Source: Ignatzschineria sp. RMDPL8A (lineage in GTDB: Bacteria; Pseudomonadota; Gammaproteobacteria; Cardiobacteriales; Wohlfahrtiimonadaceae). Taken from it: a stretch of 64,000 nucleotides of DNA. The position numbers and the translations under genes are program-made. Where the stretch lies: NCBI RefSeq assembly GCF_029815055.1, contig NZ_JAPPWA010000002.1:806001-870000 (forward strand), given 5' to 3'. Below are positions 39,531-48,687 of this stretch, piece after piece. Under the pieces are notes generated by a model. That model searched no databases. It was not told the DNA's origin and was given only the letters and a program-made list of their open reading frames with translations. The first letter of the stretch is position 1. Each line of letters begins with the position of its first letter.

Positions 39531-40436
39531 TTACTCGATAAACCCTTCAATCCCGTACGCCTCTAAAATATAGCGGGGAATCACAAAACGCGCGGTTAAG
39601 AGCGGATCGACAATTTGGCAAATCTCCGCATCGCTGGCGGCGCTCATTAGCATAGTGGCATCGGCAATGGATAAACCGCTACGCTCATGCAAGAAGGTAA
39701 CCGCTAAATCCGTCGCGGTTTTAATCGCTTCATCAAGGGTCTCTTTTGAGGAGAGAAATGCGAGCTTTTCTGGCAGTTCAATCACAGGATCGGTGATCGA
39801 TTTCCCTTTAATCACGGTGAGTTTAACCGTCACTTTCCCCTCAATTTCAAGCCCTGATACACCAATTTCCCCATCGCCCATCGCTGCGTGAAGATCGCCC
39901 AGTGCAAAGAGAGCGCCTTTTTGGAAGATGGGCAGATAGAGTGTCGCGCCTTCTTTAATCAGTTTAGTATCCATGTTGCCACCATGCTGATCGGGCACAC
40001 CGCAATTAATTGAGCCTTCTTTTGGAGCAACGCCAATCACGCCCACCATCTTATTGAGCGGGATTTTTACCTTATCGTCAAATAGCGCAAAACCATCTTT
40101 AATCGGGATCGACTTTTGCGTCATCGTTTCGACTTTATGTCCCATAATGCCAATCCCCGGGCCAGTGACCATCACGCCGGTATCGGCAATATCGATGGCA
40201 ATAATCTCCGCTTGTAAAATATCCCCAGGTTCAGCACCATTAATATAGATGGGGCCCGTTGCCGGATTCACGCGATCCCAATCCATTTTATCAAGGGGCT
40301 GGCTCTCACTGACCTGATTTTCAAAACAGTCATAGGTTTCAATGGCGATGGTGTCGCCGGAATTGATGGTCATTTTGGCGGGATTATCAGGGCTAAAGGC
40401 ATAAATCAGCGCATCACGGCGGGATAAAGTCTTCAT
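39531..40436 (-). CDS. acetamidase/formamidase-family protein
   Basis: A 301-residue member of the FmdA/AmdA fold, whose members release ammonia from formamide or acetamide. I start at ATG 40436 (MKTLSRRDALIYAFSPDN) with AAAGGAG five bases upstream. Family segments include INSGDTIAIETYDCFENQ, NPATGPIYINGAEPGDIL, GVIGVAPKEGSINCGVPDQHGGNMD and FALGDLHAAMGDGEI, with the Asp/His pair typical of the metal site. It is divergent from the PadR-like regulator at 40672, with an intervening 235-base control region. The substrate is not certain. Confidence 0.88.
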   Translation of the reverse strand: MKTLSRRDALIYAFSPDNPAKMTINSGDTIAIETYDCFENQVSESQPLDKMDWDRVNPATGPIYINGAEPGDILQAEIIAIDIADTGVMVTGPGIGIMGHKVETMTQKSIPIKDGFALFDDKVKIPLNKMVGVIGVAPKEGSINCGVPDQHGGNMDTKLIKEGATLYLPIFQKGALFALGDLHAAMGDGEIGVSGLEIEGKVTVKLTVIKGKSITDPVIELPEKLAFLSSKETLDEAIKTATDLAVTFLHERSGLSIADATMLMSAASDAEICQIVDPLLTARFVIPRYILEAYGIEGFIE

Positions 40437-40552
40437 AGAGTCTCCTTTGGTTTTCATATCATAATCATTAAAAAGGATTAAAAACGTCCTGATTTCATCA
40501 TAGGTGAGAATGGGAAGGGAGACAATGTTCGTACCTAAAATGGTAAAAAAAG

Positions 40553-40581
40553 TTGACGAAGAGAGGGATTAAGTATATCGT
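40553..40581 (+). promoter_or_regulatory. promoter of the PadR-like regulator
   Basis: TTGACG at 40553-40558 and TATCGT at 40576-40581 are separated by 17 bases. The predicted start falls near 40588, inside the palindrome at 40587-40600, as expected for autorepression. Confidence 0.5.
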
Positions 40582-40586
40582 AAAAC

Positions 40587-40600
40587 ATATCTTAAGATAT
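40587..40600. promoter_or_regulatory. perfect 14-base palindrome, probable PadR operator
   Basis: ATATCTTAAGATAT is self-complementary and sits at the predicted transcription start of the PadR-like gene, in the space shared with the divergent amidase gene. Confidence 0.6.
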
Positions 40601-40671
40601 AAAACACGTAGTCATCGTATCGAATCGTCGATCTATGTTTGGACTACGTCACAAGATTAGGAGATCAAACA

Positions 40672-41451
40672 ATGAAACGATTATTTGAATACGGATTGGA
40701 ATATGGCCTTGAGATGGAGCGAGGAGCGTGTCGTCATGGCTCAGGCAGGATGCGAAATGTCCATGGAAAATGTGCCGGAATGGGCGGTGGTGGTCGTCAC
40801 GATGGGCAAGGTGGCGGACATGGACGTGGGCATGGATGTGGTGAAGGATCAGGTCATGGACGTGGCAAAGGAGTGGGGCGTGGTAGAGGTCACGGAAAAG
40901 GTCATGGTGGATCCGGTCAATGTGGCGGAAACGGCAGAGGACGACAAGGTCGTGGAGCCGGGCGTTTTAGTGGCGCACGCCGAATTTCAGCGGATGAATT
41001 ACAGAATTTAACGCTGGTATTACTGGCTGAAAAACCGCTGCATGGCTATCAAATCATCAAAGAGCTCGAGGAGCTGTCGCACGGATTTTATAAACCAAGT
41101 CCCGGAATGATCTATCCCGTACTCGCGTTTTTAGAAGAGAGTAATTTAGCATTGCCTGAGGTGGATGGCGCGAAAAAGCTCTACACCATCACCGAGGAAG
41201 GCCAAGAGATTTACGCCCAAAATAGAGCCGATGCTGAGGCACTTTTAGAGTGGCTTAAAGCGCAGGGGCAATTGATTGATGCGATGGAAACCGCCTATGA
41301 AGCAGAAAAACTCTCTCCAGAATTTCCCTTTAGAGATAAAATGCAGACCCTTCGCGGAGTGCTCCGTAATAAACGACAGGTTGATGCCGAAACGCATGAG
41401 GCGATCGTCCAAATATTAGAAGAGACAATTGCTAAGATTGAAACGCTATAA
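40672..41451 (+). CDS. PadR-family regulator with Gly/His/Cys-rich N-terminus (YqjI-like)
   Basis: A 259-residue protein starting at ATG 40672 with AGGAG eight bases upstream. Residues about 20-100 are an unusual Gly/Arg/His run with eight His and four Cys (Cys20, 34, 56, 84), a likely metal-binding segment. The winged-helix PadR domain follows: LVLLAEKPLHGYQIIKELEELSHGFYKPSPGMIYPVLAFLEE, then a helical C-terminus (EALLEWLKAQGQLID). This architecture is that of E. coli YqjI, a nickel/iron-responsive repressor with a His-rich N-terminus. Metal sensing is inferred from that comparison. A perfect palindrome lies upstream. Confidence 0.85.
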   Translation: MKRLFEYGLEYGLEMERGACRHGSGRMRNVHGKCAGMGGGGRHDGQGGGHGRGHGCGEGSGHGRGKGVGRGRGHGKGHGGSGQCGGNGRGRQGRGAGRFSGARRISADELQNLTLVLLAEKPLHGYQIIKELEELSHGFYKPSPGMIYPVLAFLEESNLALPEVDGAKKLYTITEEGQEIYAQNRADAEALLEWLKAQGQLIDAMETAYEAEKLSPEFPFRDKMQTLRGVLRNKRQVDAETHEAIVQILEETIAKIETL

Positions 41452-41498
41452 CCCCCAAAATTCTATAGCACCCGAAAGTTAAAATCTGGCAACTGTGT

Positions 41499-41532
41499 AA
41501 AACCCCTTTCAGAAATGGAAGGGGTTTTTTAT
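41499..41532. terminator. bidirectional terminator between padR-like and ade
   Basis: AAACCCCTT and AAGGGGTTT form the stem around a 10-base loop, with A before and T after. Confidence 0.88.
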
Positions 41533-41547
41533 TGGGATTAATGCAGG

Positions 41548-43287
41548 CTATTCAATACAGAGATCGACGAGCTTGAACTGCTTAACATCAAAAAGGCCAT
41601 TTGAGGTGAGTTTTAGCTCTGGAATGACGGGGAGTGTCATAAAGACTAGGGTCATAAGAGGATGGAAGGTGTCGGGAAGCGCGAGCTTTTCGCGGGCGAC
41701 GCGGATGAGTTCTTCTAAAGCACTCGCCACCTCTTGCGCTGATTGATTGGACATCAGGCCACCAACGGGAAGGGGGAGATGGGCTAAGACTTCGCCGTTT
41801 TGCACGATGGAAAATCCGCCACCGATCGCTTCAACATCTTTTACCGCGGCGAGCATATCACGGTCATTATCGCCGGCGACCACTAAGTTGTGGGAATCGT
41901 GGGCGACGGAAACGGCAATCGCGCCATTTTTAATGCCATAGCCGGATAAAACGCCTAAGCCGATCTTTCCTGTGGCATGATGGCGTTCGATTACAGCGAG
42001 TTTATTAAGATCACCATTGAGTTTTGGGTCAAATTCCCCCGCGTTATTTTTAACCACGTGCGTCTCTTTGAGAGTGGTGACAACACTTTTCGGAATCACT
42101 CCAATCGCGCGGACGGTGTCGCTTGTAAGAGGCAGAGCAAAATCGTTTTCGCTGATGGGCGCAATATTGATCGTATTTAATACGCGTTCATCGATGTAAT
42201 CGTCGATCTCAACGAGGAGTTTTTCATCGCGGGCGATCTCTTGCCCCTTCACAAGTACATGTTTTGCCCTGAAATCGGTAAGGTTATCGATAATGACAAG
42301 ATCGGCATCTTTCCCCGGCGCAATCGCGCCTTTATCATAGAGTCTAAAGCATTCTGCCGCATTTAACGTGCCCATAGTAATTGCCATAATGGGATCAACA
42401 CCGGCCTTTACCGCAAGGCGAAGATGGTTGGTCAGATGGCCATTTTCGAGAATGTCATTGGCTTCACGATCATCGGTGCAGAAGACGCAGCGGCGCATAT
42501 TATGCGGGGTGAGCGCCGGCAGAAGATTGAGGAGATCCTTACAGGTCGAGCCTTCACGCAGCAGAATATATTGCCCCATACGGAGGCGATCGATCATCGC
42601 TTGCGGCGTTGAGCATTCATGGTCGGTCATAATGCCGCTTGCCACATAGCCCATAAGATCGGTGCCGGTGACGCCGGGGCTATGCCCGTCGATTACGCGG
42701 TCGTGCTTTTTCGCCATTAAAATCTTATCGATCATCGGTTTTGCATGACCAATAACGCTCGGATAATCCATCACTTCCGCCAGTCCATGGATGCGCTCTT
42801 CATGAATCAGCGTTTCTAAATCCTCCGCTTCAAGAACTGCGCCTGCGGATTCAAAAGGCGTTGCCGGAACGCAGGAGGGCAGCATTAAACGAACATCAAG
42901 GGGCAAATTTTCAGAGGCGTTTAACATATAGCGAATCCCATCTAAACCGCATACATTGGCGATTTCGTGAGGGTCTGCGATGATGGTTGTGGTGCCAAAC
43001 GGTAAAATGGTGCGCGCAAATTGCGGCGGCGTCAACGAGGAGGACTCGATATGAACGTGGCCATCAATGAGCCCAGGCATCACAATGCCACCTTTTGCAT
43101 CGAGCTCCTCTTTCCCGCGATAATGATCGCCCCAGCCGACAATACGGCCATTACCAATCGCCACAGGTCCATCGACTAAAACTTGGTTATAGACATCGAC
43201 AAATTGGCAGTTGGTGATAAGAAGATCGGCATCCATTTTGGTGGATGCCATATCGATGGTTTTGGCTAAATCATCAAACGTATACAT
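41548..43287 (-). CDS. ade: adenine deaminase
   Basis: Converts adenine to hypoxanthine and ammonia in purine salvage. From ATG 43287 (AAAAGGAG five bases upstream) it has 579 residues, the usual Ade length. The amidohydrolase motifs are complete: HVHIE (His77, His79), DPHEIAN (His107), Glu171 in AEVMDYPSVIG, GHSPG (His202), DHE (222-224) and CTDDREAND. The C-terminal adenine deaminase domain has VAGDNDRDMLAAV and LPLPVGGLMS. It lies downstream of its divergent paralogue in the same direction, and the same purine permease may serve both. Confidence 0.95.
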   Translation of the reverse strand: MYTFDDLAKTIDMASTKMDADLLITNCQFVDVYNQVLVDGPVAIGNGRIVGWGDHYRGKEELDAKGGIVMPGLIDGHVHIESSSLTPPQFARTILPFGTTTIIADPHEIANVCGLDGIRYMLNASENLPLDVRLMLPSCVPATPFESAGAVLEAEDLETLIHEERIHGLAEVMDYPSVIGHAKPMIDKILMAKKHDRVIDGHSPGVTGTDLMGYVASGIMTDHECSTPQAMIDRLRMGQYILLREGSTCKDLLNLLPALTPHNMRRCVFCTDDREANDILENGHLTNHLRLAVKAGVDPIMAITMGTLNAAECFRLYDKGAIAPGKDADLVIIDNLTDFRAKHVLVKGQEIARDEKLLVEIDDYIDERVLNTINIAPISENDFALPLTSDTVRAIGVIPKSVVTTLKETHVVKNNAGEFDPKLNGDLNKLAVIERHHATGKIGLGVLSGYGIKNGAIAVSVAHDSHNLVVAGDNDRDMLAAVKDVEAIGGGFSIVQNGEVLAHLPLPVGGLMSNQSAQEVASALEELIRVAREKLALPDTFHPLMTLVFMTLPVIPELKLTSNGLFDVKQFKLVDLCIE

Positions 43288-43435
43288 GTTGACTCCTTTT
43301 GTAACATTAGGCCGCATTACGAAGGTATCTGCGATCCAAGGTTTTATGTTGTGATCTACCTTTGTAGTGTCATTGCTCTTGCTAAATTTTCAAAGGTAAA
43401 CACTCTATTTGTTAAGTGGTTGATTTGTAGAACGA

Positions 43436-45250
43436 TTAGTGAATCGCGTTAGGATCGAGCTTTCCGTGGCTGCAGCCGCAACGGAAAACCGGCTCAGCTA
43501 TCGCTTGTTTTGCAAAGTCGATGATGCCAAGGTCGGTAATTGCAAAATCGGGAATAGCAGTGATCTGCAGACAACACATATAGAACATGGGATCTGGTAG
43601 GTCAGAGCCAAGTTCACGGGTGATTGCGAGAAGTTTTTCTTCTTCAATCGCCATCAGTTTTGGATCAAGATCGGAGACAATGCCACCGATAGGGAGCGGC
43701 AGTTGCCCTAAAATTTCCCCGTCTTTAACAATAACTTGCCCACCTCCGATTGATCGTAAATGATTGATTGCAACGGCCATATCTTCTGAATTGGTGCCGA
43801 TACAGATCACGTTATTATCATCAGGTGCGCAAGAGCTTGCCATAGCGCCAGCCTTTAATTTCCATCCTGAGCAGAATCCAACAGCAGGTTTACCATGAGT
43901 TTTGCCATAGCGCTCAATGACGGTGGCATATAGAACATCATTCTCCAGATCAGGAAGGACTATGCCATTTTTATTTTTAAGAACGACATTACGTGCGCGG
44001 CGAACAAAGGGGATATCAAAATCAACGTCAAGCGAGAGGGCGTGAACGTGCTCTTTATTAAGATCAGTATGAACGCAGAGATCTTCGGCTCTCACTTTAT
44101 TTAATTTCATTGTATTGAGAAGAATGTCACTACGAAGAGGTGGGGTGAGTTCGATTGCGAGTTCCCCCTGTTCAACGACAAGCTCTCCTTTTGCGATAAC
44201 GGTATCAATCTCAAATTTTACCAAGTCATCAATTAATAAAATATCGGCAAAGCGACCAGGACTGATAGAACCGACAAGGTGATCAATGCGATAGGCTTCC
44301 GCTGAGTTGATCGATCCCATTTGAATAGCCGTAATTGGATCAACGCCATGTGCAATTGCCATACGCACTACTTTATCCATATGCCCATTTTGAGTAATAT
44401 CGGCCGCTGTTACATCATCGGTACAGAAGCTAACACGACGGGCAACGCGTGGATTTAAGTGGGTAACGATCTTCATATTCTCCTCCATAAAGTGAGAAAT
44501 AGAGGATTCGCGAATAAGCACATACATTCCCTTACGCACTTTTTCCATCATCTCGTCATGTTTGTAGCTTTCATGATCAAGCCTAACACCTGCGCAGATA
44601 ACGGAATTTAATTTCTCTCCTTGGGTCATTGGCGCACATCCAAAGACGGGAAGACGATTTTCACGTGCAAGCTCAATGGCGCGGATAACGTCTGGGTGTT
44701 GATTTTCAATAAATTCAGAGACAGTTTCCCAAACGCCAAATACTTCCGGCCATTTTTGCACCTCCTCATGAGTTTTGGCTGTTACATTAAATCCAATATT
44801 GCTTTTTGGTAGAGTGTATGGCGTAAGGAAAGGGAGCCCCCAAAAAACCTTAAGTGGGGTGCCATTAATTTCATCTAAGATTTCACGGATGCCTTCAAGA
44901 CCTGAAGTGACCACATATTGGTCAAGCCCTGAAATAATCGAAGTGGTTCCACGTGGAAGTACGGCTTTAGCAAAGCTTGTCATTGACAATTTACTACATT
45001 CAACGTGGAGATGTCCATCGATAAGGCCAGGGACTAAATATTTCCCTTTAGCATTGATGATTTTAGTATTTTCACCATAATATGCACTTACATCACCAGT
45101 TGCGACAATTTTAGAGCGATAGATTGCTACTTCTGCTGGATAGATTTCGCTTGAGGTGACATTAACTAGCTGACCATTCTTAATAATTAGGTCAGCAGGA
45201 ATTTTTGCGGCGCCAGCCTCGATCATTTCAGTGACGGTTTCTTTAAACAT
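43436..45250 (-). CDS. adenine deaminase-like amidohydrolase, divergent paralogue
   Basis: A 604-residue protein with the two-domain layout of adenine deaminase: HLHVE (80-84), RLDHE (223-227), FCTDDVTAAD, and the C-terminal GTNSEDMAVAI and LPLPIGGIVS. Two histidine motifs of true Ade are missing. DPHE is replaced by SGLDQY (about 107-112) and GHSPG by GCAPM (204-208). The product may act on another purine or related ring compound, or have a changed metal site. It ends RCGCSHGKL, a Cys/His tail absent from the neighbour. GGAG lies before the ATG. It sits 21 bases downstream of the NCS2 permease gene. I do not assign a substrate. Confidence 0.8.
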   Translation of the reverse strand: MFKETVTEMIEAGAAKIPADLIIKNGQLVNVTSSEIYPAEVAIYRSKIVATGDVSAYYGENTKIINAKGKYLVPGLIDGHLHVECSKLSMTSFAKAVLPRGTTSIISGLDQYVVTSGLEGIREILDEINGTPLKVFWGLPFLTPYTLPKSNIGFNVTAKTHEEVQKWPEVFGVWETVSEFIENQHPDVIRAIELARENRLPVFGCAPMTQGEKLNSVICAGVRLDHESYKHDEMMEKVRKGMYVLIRESSISHFMEENMKIVTHLNPRVARRVSFCTDDVTAADITQNGHMDKVVRMAIAHGVDPITAIQMGSINSAEAYRIDHLVGSISPGRFADILLIDDLVKFEIDTVIAKGELVVEQGELAIELTPPLRSDILLNTMKLNKVRAEDLCVHTDLNKEHVHALSLDVDFDIPFVRRARNVVLKNKNGIVLPDLENDVLYATVIERYGKTHGKPAVGFCSGWKLKAGAMASSCAPDDNNVICIGTNSEDMAVAINHLRSIGGGQVIVKDGEILGQLPLPIGGIVSDLDPKLMAIEEEKLLAITRELGSDLPDPMFYMCCLQITAIPDFAITDLGIIDFAKQAIAEPVFRCGCSHGKLDPNAIH

Positions 45251-45270
45251 AATTGAACTCCATTAAGGGA

Positions 45271-46602
45271 TTATAAAAATATATAACGTGCTAAAAAGAG
45301 GATTGCCATTAGCATAGTGCAGAATGAGATCTCTTTAAAACGTCCAGAAAAGAGCTTCATTATGGCGTACGTAATAAAGCCAAGTGCGATCCCTTCAGTA
45401 ATGGTGAAGGTAAAAGGCATCGCAATGGTTGCTACAAAAGAAGGGACTGCTTCGGTTAAATCATCCCATTTAACGCGAGCGAGGTCTGACGCCATCAGAA
45501 CACCGATGTAGATAAGTGCCCCAGTTGTAGCATAAAGAGGAATCATTTTCTCAAGAGGAGAGAAGAAAATTGTACATAAGAAGAGCAGGCCAACGCCGAC
45601 TGACATAAGGCCTGTACGGCCGCCAACGGCAACACCTGAGGCACTCTCAACAAAGGCGGTAACAGCAGATGTTCCCATATAAGTACCAAGAGCGGAAGCA
45701 CCACTGTCAACAAATAGAGATGCTTGTTGATGGGGATAACGCCCCTCTTTATCAGCAAGGCCTGCTTTTTCAGTGACCGCAATAAAGGTACCGGAGGACT
45801 CAAAAAGATTAATCAGCATCACAGAGATAATAATACCGACCATGGAAAATTCGAATACTTCTGAGAAGTCAAATTGACCTACAACGGGGCGAATAGATGG
45901 CGGAAGGCTAACAAGTCCATGGAATTTCACACTGGGATCGAAAATAAGTGCAATTCCAGTGATAATTACAAAGGAGATCATAACTGAAGCATGATTCCCA
46001 CGATAAGCAAGTACAGCAACGATTAAAAAGCTGAGTGATCCTAAGATAAAACCAATCTCTTTAGGATCACCTAGAGTGACCATAGTATCGGGATTAGCTA
46101 CAATAATCCCTGCATTGTGAAGGCCGATGAGTGTAATTAAAAGCCCGCAACCACTACTAATGCCAATGCGTAATGATTGAGGAATATTAGCGACCATCCA
46201 ATAGCGAATACGAAAAAGAGAAAGAAGAAAGAGGGTGGATGCAGAGAGAAATAACAGCGTCATGCCCGTTTGCCATGAGAGCTTCATTGATCCAACTAGG
46301 ACATAGGCAAAGTATGCATTAATCCCCATACCAGGGGCAAGTGCAATGGGAAGCTTTGCAATTAGCCCCATCGAGATGCAGGCGATAGCGGTAATGAGGG
46401 CGGTTGTGACAAAGATTGCTTGAGAGTCCATTCCTGCATCACCCAAAATTTTGGGGTTAACAAAGACAATATAGAGCATGGTGATGAACGTGGTAAAAGC
46501 CACAATCATCTCCTTTTTAAAGTTTGTTTGGTACTCGTTGAATTTAAAATAGTGTGACAGAAAAGAGGAATCAGATGGGGGAAGGGCGCGTTCGTGAGAC
46601 AC
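45271..46602 (-). CDS. NCS2-family purine permease
   Basis: A multi-pass (about 12-13 TM) proton-coupled nucleobase transporter of the AzgA-like group (AdeP/GhxP type). Recognisable parts include KEMIVAFTTFITMLYIVFVNP, IALAPGMGINAYFAY, INLFESSGTFIAVTEKAGL and GTSAVTAFVESASGVAVGGRTGLMSV. I prefer GTG 46602 (443 residues) because GGAG lies six bases before it. The ATG at 46614 overlaps that same GGAG and has no site of its own. It is the first gene of the purine cluster and should import adenine, guanine or hypoxanthine for the downstream deaminases. No purine riboswitch was found upstream. Confidence 0.92.
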   Translation of the reverse strand: MSHERALPPSDSSFLSHYFKFNEYQTNFKKEMIVAFTTFITMLYIVFVNPKILGDAGMDSQAIFVTTALITAIACISMGLIAKLPIALAPGMGINAYFAYVLVGSMKLSWQTGMTLLFLSASTLFLLSLFRIRYWMVANIPQSLRIGISSGCGLLITLIGLHNAGIIVANPDTMVTLGDPKEIGFILGSLSFLIVAVLAYRGNHASVMISFVIITGIALIFDPSVKFHGLVSLPPSIRPVVGQFDFSEVFEFSMVGIIISVMLINLFESSGTFIAVTEKAGLADKEGRYPHQQASLFVDSGASALGTYMGTSAVTAFVESASGVAVGGRTGLMSVGVGLLFLCTIFFSPLEKMIPLYATTGALIYIGVLMASDLARVKWDDLTEAVPSFVATIAMPFTFTITEGIALGFITYAIMKLFSGRFKEISFCTMLMAILFLARYIFL

Positions 46603-46817
46603 GATTAACTCCATTTAAAGATGCGCAAATACTATCGGAAGAGCAGTGAACTTGCCGTTTCTCTGTTCTGTTGACGAAGGACTCGCCATAGATAAGATCT
46701 AATTCAAGTGTTAATGCTAGCAAGATTTTTTTTAGAAGAAAAGTAGAAAATTGTTAGTGTTAAGAGACTTTACATTCGCATAAAGTTGTTGTACATGTAA
46801 ATATCTTGAAAGATAAG

Positions 46818-46847
46818 ACAAAAAAAGCCCTGTATAGATACAGGGCA
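46818..46847 (-). terminator. rho-independent terminator of gshB
   Basis: On the minus strand GCCCTGTA-TCTA-TACAGGGC is followed by seven T. It lies 30 bases past the gshB stop. Confidence 0.92.
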
Positions 46848-46876
46848 TGCAGTAGATTTTTTTTGCAACAGTGAAG

Positions 46877-47842
46877 TTAACCGCGCGCCTTCCAGTTTTC
46901 AACAAGCGCATCAATCAGATCACGGCCGATAAAGGTACCTTTTTCTTGATCGATTTGACGGATGCCGGTTGGGCTGGTGACATTAATTTCAGTGAGATAA
47001 TCGCCGATAATATCGAGGCCAACAAAGTAGAGTCCGCGTTTTTTAAGCTCTGGCGCTAAGCCTCGGCAGATCTCATAGTCACGCTCAGATAGCTCTTGCA
47101 CGACGCCTTTTGCCCCTACCGCTAAGTTCCCGCGCGTCTCATTTTCAGCGGGAATGCGAGCTAATAGATAGGGCACCGGTTCGCCATTAATTAAGATGAC
47201 GCGTTTATCGCCTTTGTTAATTTCAGGCACGTAGCGCTGAATCATAATGGAGGTCTGCTCGTGTTCGGTGAGCGTTTCCAAAATTACATTGAGGTTCGGA
47301 TCGGTTTCTGTAACGCGGAAAATCGAAGCGCCGCCCATGCCATCAAGGGGTTTAACGATGGTATCGTGATGCTCTTTGATAAAGGCTTTAATGTGTTTGG
47401 CTTGGCTTGAAACGAGCGTTGGCGGGGTGAATTCCGGGAACCATGCGGTAAACATCTTTTCGTTACAATCGCGTAGCGAGCGGGGATTGTTGCACACAAA
47501 TGCCCCTTGCGCTTCCATCAATTCAAGCAGGTAAGTAGTGTGAATATAGTGCATATTAAAGGGCGGATCTTTACGCTGAAGCACGATATCACTCGGCCCA
47601 AACTCGATCGTTTGAGGCTCGCCGAGCGTGTACCAACTCTCTGATTGAGTCAGATCGATGGTGATGGTTTGCCCTTCGGTTAAAACACGCTGATTTTTCA
47701 GATAGAGGGATTCCGGTAGGGTATAGATCACCTCTAAGCCGCGATCCATCGCCCCTGCAATCATACCGAGCGTGGTATCTTTCACAGGATTAACGGTGTG
47801 GATCGGATCCATAATGATAATAATGCGAGGTTGGTTACTCAT
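46877..47842 (-). CDS. gshB: glutathione synthetase
   Basis: Joins gamma-glutamylcysteine and glycine with ATP to make glutathione in the cytoplasm. The 321 residues are family length. MDPIHTVNPVKDTTLGMI, VLQRKDPPFNMHYI, NNPRSLRDCNEKMF, the ATP-grasp VKPLDGMGGASIFRV, QRYVPEINKGDKRVILINGEP and INVTSPTGIRQID are characteristic. It is downstream of rsmE with a 74-base gap and has its own terminator, so it may be the last gene of the run from the ABC transporter. Confidence 0.97.
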   Translation of the reverse strand: MSNQPRIIIIMDPIHTVNPVKDTTLGMIAGAMDRGLEVIYTLPESLYLKNQRVLTEGQTITIDLTQSESWYTLGEPQTIEFGPSDIVLQRKDPPFNMHYIHTTYLLELMEAQGAFVCNNPRSLRDCNEKMFTAWFPEFTPPTLVSSQAKHIKAFIKEHHDTIVKPLDGMGGASIFRVTETDPNLNVILETLTEHEQTSIMIQRYVPEINKGDKRVILINGEPVPYLLARIPAENETRGNLAVGAKGVVQELSERDYEICRGLAPELKKRGLYFVGLDIIGDYLTEINVTSPTGIRQIDQEKGTFIGRDLIDALVENWKARG

Positions 47843-47916
47843 AATTGTCTCTATATTTACGATTAAATGATTCTATTATTGTAGGCTATGGGGGGAAATA
47901 AGGGCAACAATTTCCG

Positions 47917-48687
47917 CTATTCGGCCCAATCGCCGATGAGTGCATGAAGCGATGAGATCACGCTAAGGGCCGCCGTTTCCGTGCGTAAAATTCGGCTTCC
48001 CATGCGCGTACTGTGTGCGCCTTTTTCGGTTAATGCGTCAATCTCATCAGCGCTTAATCCGCCTTCGGGGCCGATGATGATGGAAAATTCTCGTATCTTG
48101 GAAAGCTCGGTATTGATCAGCTCGCCAAAAGATTTCTCCCCTGTGGGCGCGAGCGTGAGATAGGCGTGGTTTTCGTTAGCGCTTTTTGTAGAACAATCCG
48201 CAGATAAACGCTCAAGAAGCGCATTAAACGGGATCGGCTCGTTGAGAGTCGGGACAATATTAAGCCCGCACTGCTCACAGCTCGATTCAATAATCGCATT
48301 CCAGCGCTCCATCTTTTTCGGCAGTTGCGCCGCTTTTAACGTGGCGACGGAACGCTCGGTGATAATGGGGGTAATGGAGGTCACGCCGAGCTCGGTTGCT
48401 TTTTGGAAGACGAGCTCCATCTTCTCCCCTTTGGCCATCGCTTGGTAGAGATGAATGGTGAGGGGGGAGGTGCGATTCTCAAGATTGAAATCGCCCACTA
48501 AAAGGGTTAAATCCCGCTTTGCAATCGATTCAATGGTGGCGGAATATTCGCCGCCTTGGCCATTAAAAAGCGTAATCGATTCCCCTTCGCGCATGCGTAG
48601 AACGCGGGCGATATAATTATAATGCGGGCCGGCTAATGTTAAAAGAGCCCCTGATTTTAGGGGCTCATTGATGTAAAAACGGCTCAT
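47917..48687 (-). CDS. rsmE: 16S rRNA m3U1498 methyltransferase
   Basis: SPOUT methyltransferase that modifies U1498 of 16S rRNA with S-adenosylmethionine. 256 residues. The N-terminal PUA-like part (RVLRMREGESITLFNGQGGEYSATI) and the knot motifs IIGPEGGLSADEID and MGSRILRTETAA are diagnostic, along with ELVFQKATELGVTSITPI and SSCEQCGLN.IVP. It overlaps the mlaA stop by one base (TAATG), so the two are translationally coupled. Confidence 0.96.
   Translation of the reverse strand: MSRFYINEPLKSGALLTLAGPHYNYIARVLRMREGESITLFNGQGGEYSATIESIAKRDLTLLVGDFNLENRTSPLTIHLYQAMAKGEKMELVFQKATELGVTSITPIITERSVATLKAAQLPKKMERWNAIIESSCEQCGLNIVPTLNEPIPFNALLERLSADCSTKSANENHAYLTLAPTGEKSFGELINTELSKIREFSIIIGPEGGLSADEIDALTEKGAHSTRMGSRILRTETAALSVISSLHALIGDWAE

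Noticed and set aside
40685-41011. Second open frame inside the Gly/His-rich part of the PadR gene
   Set aside because: It is a frame shadow of the GGN-rich sequence, with no ribosome site of its own.
46603-46876. Purine riboswitch upstream of the NCS2 permease
   Set aside because: I looked for the conserved purine aptamer core on the minus strand and found none.
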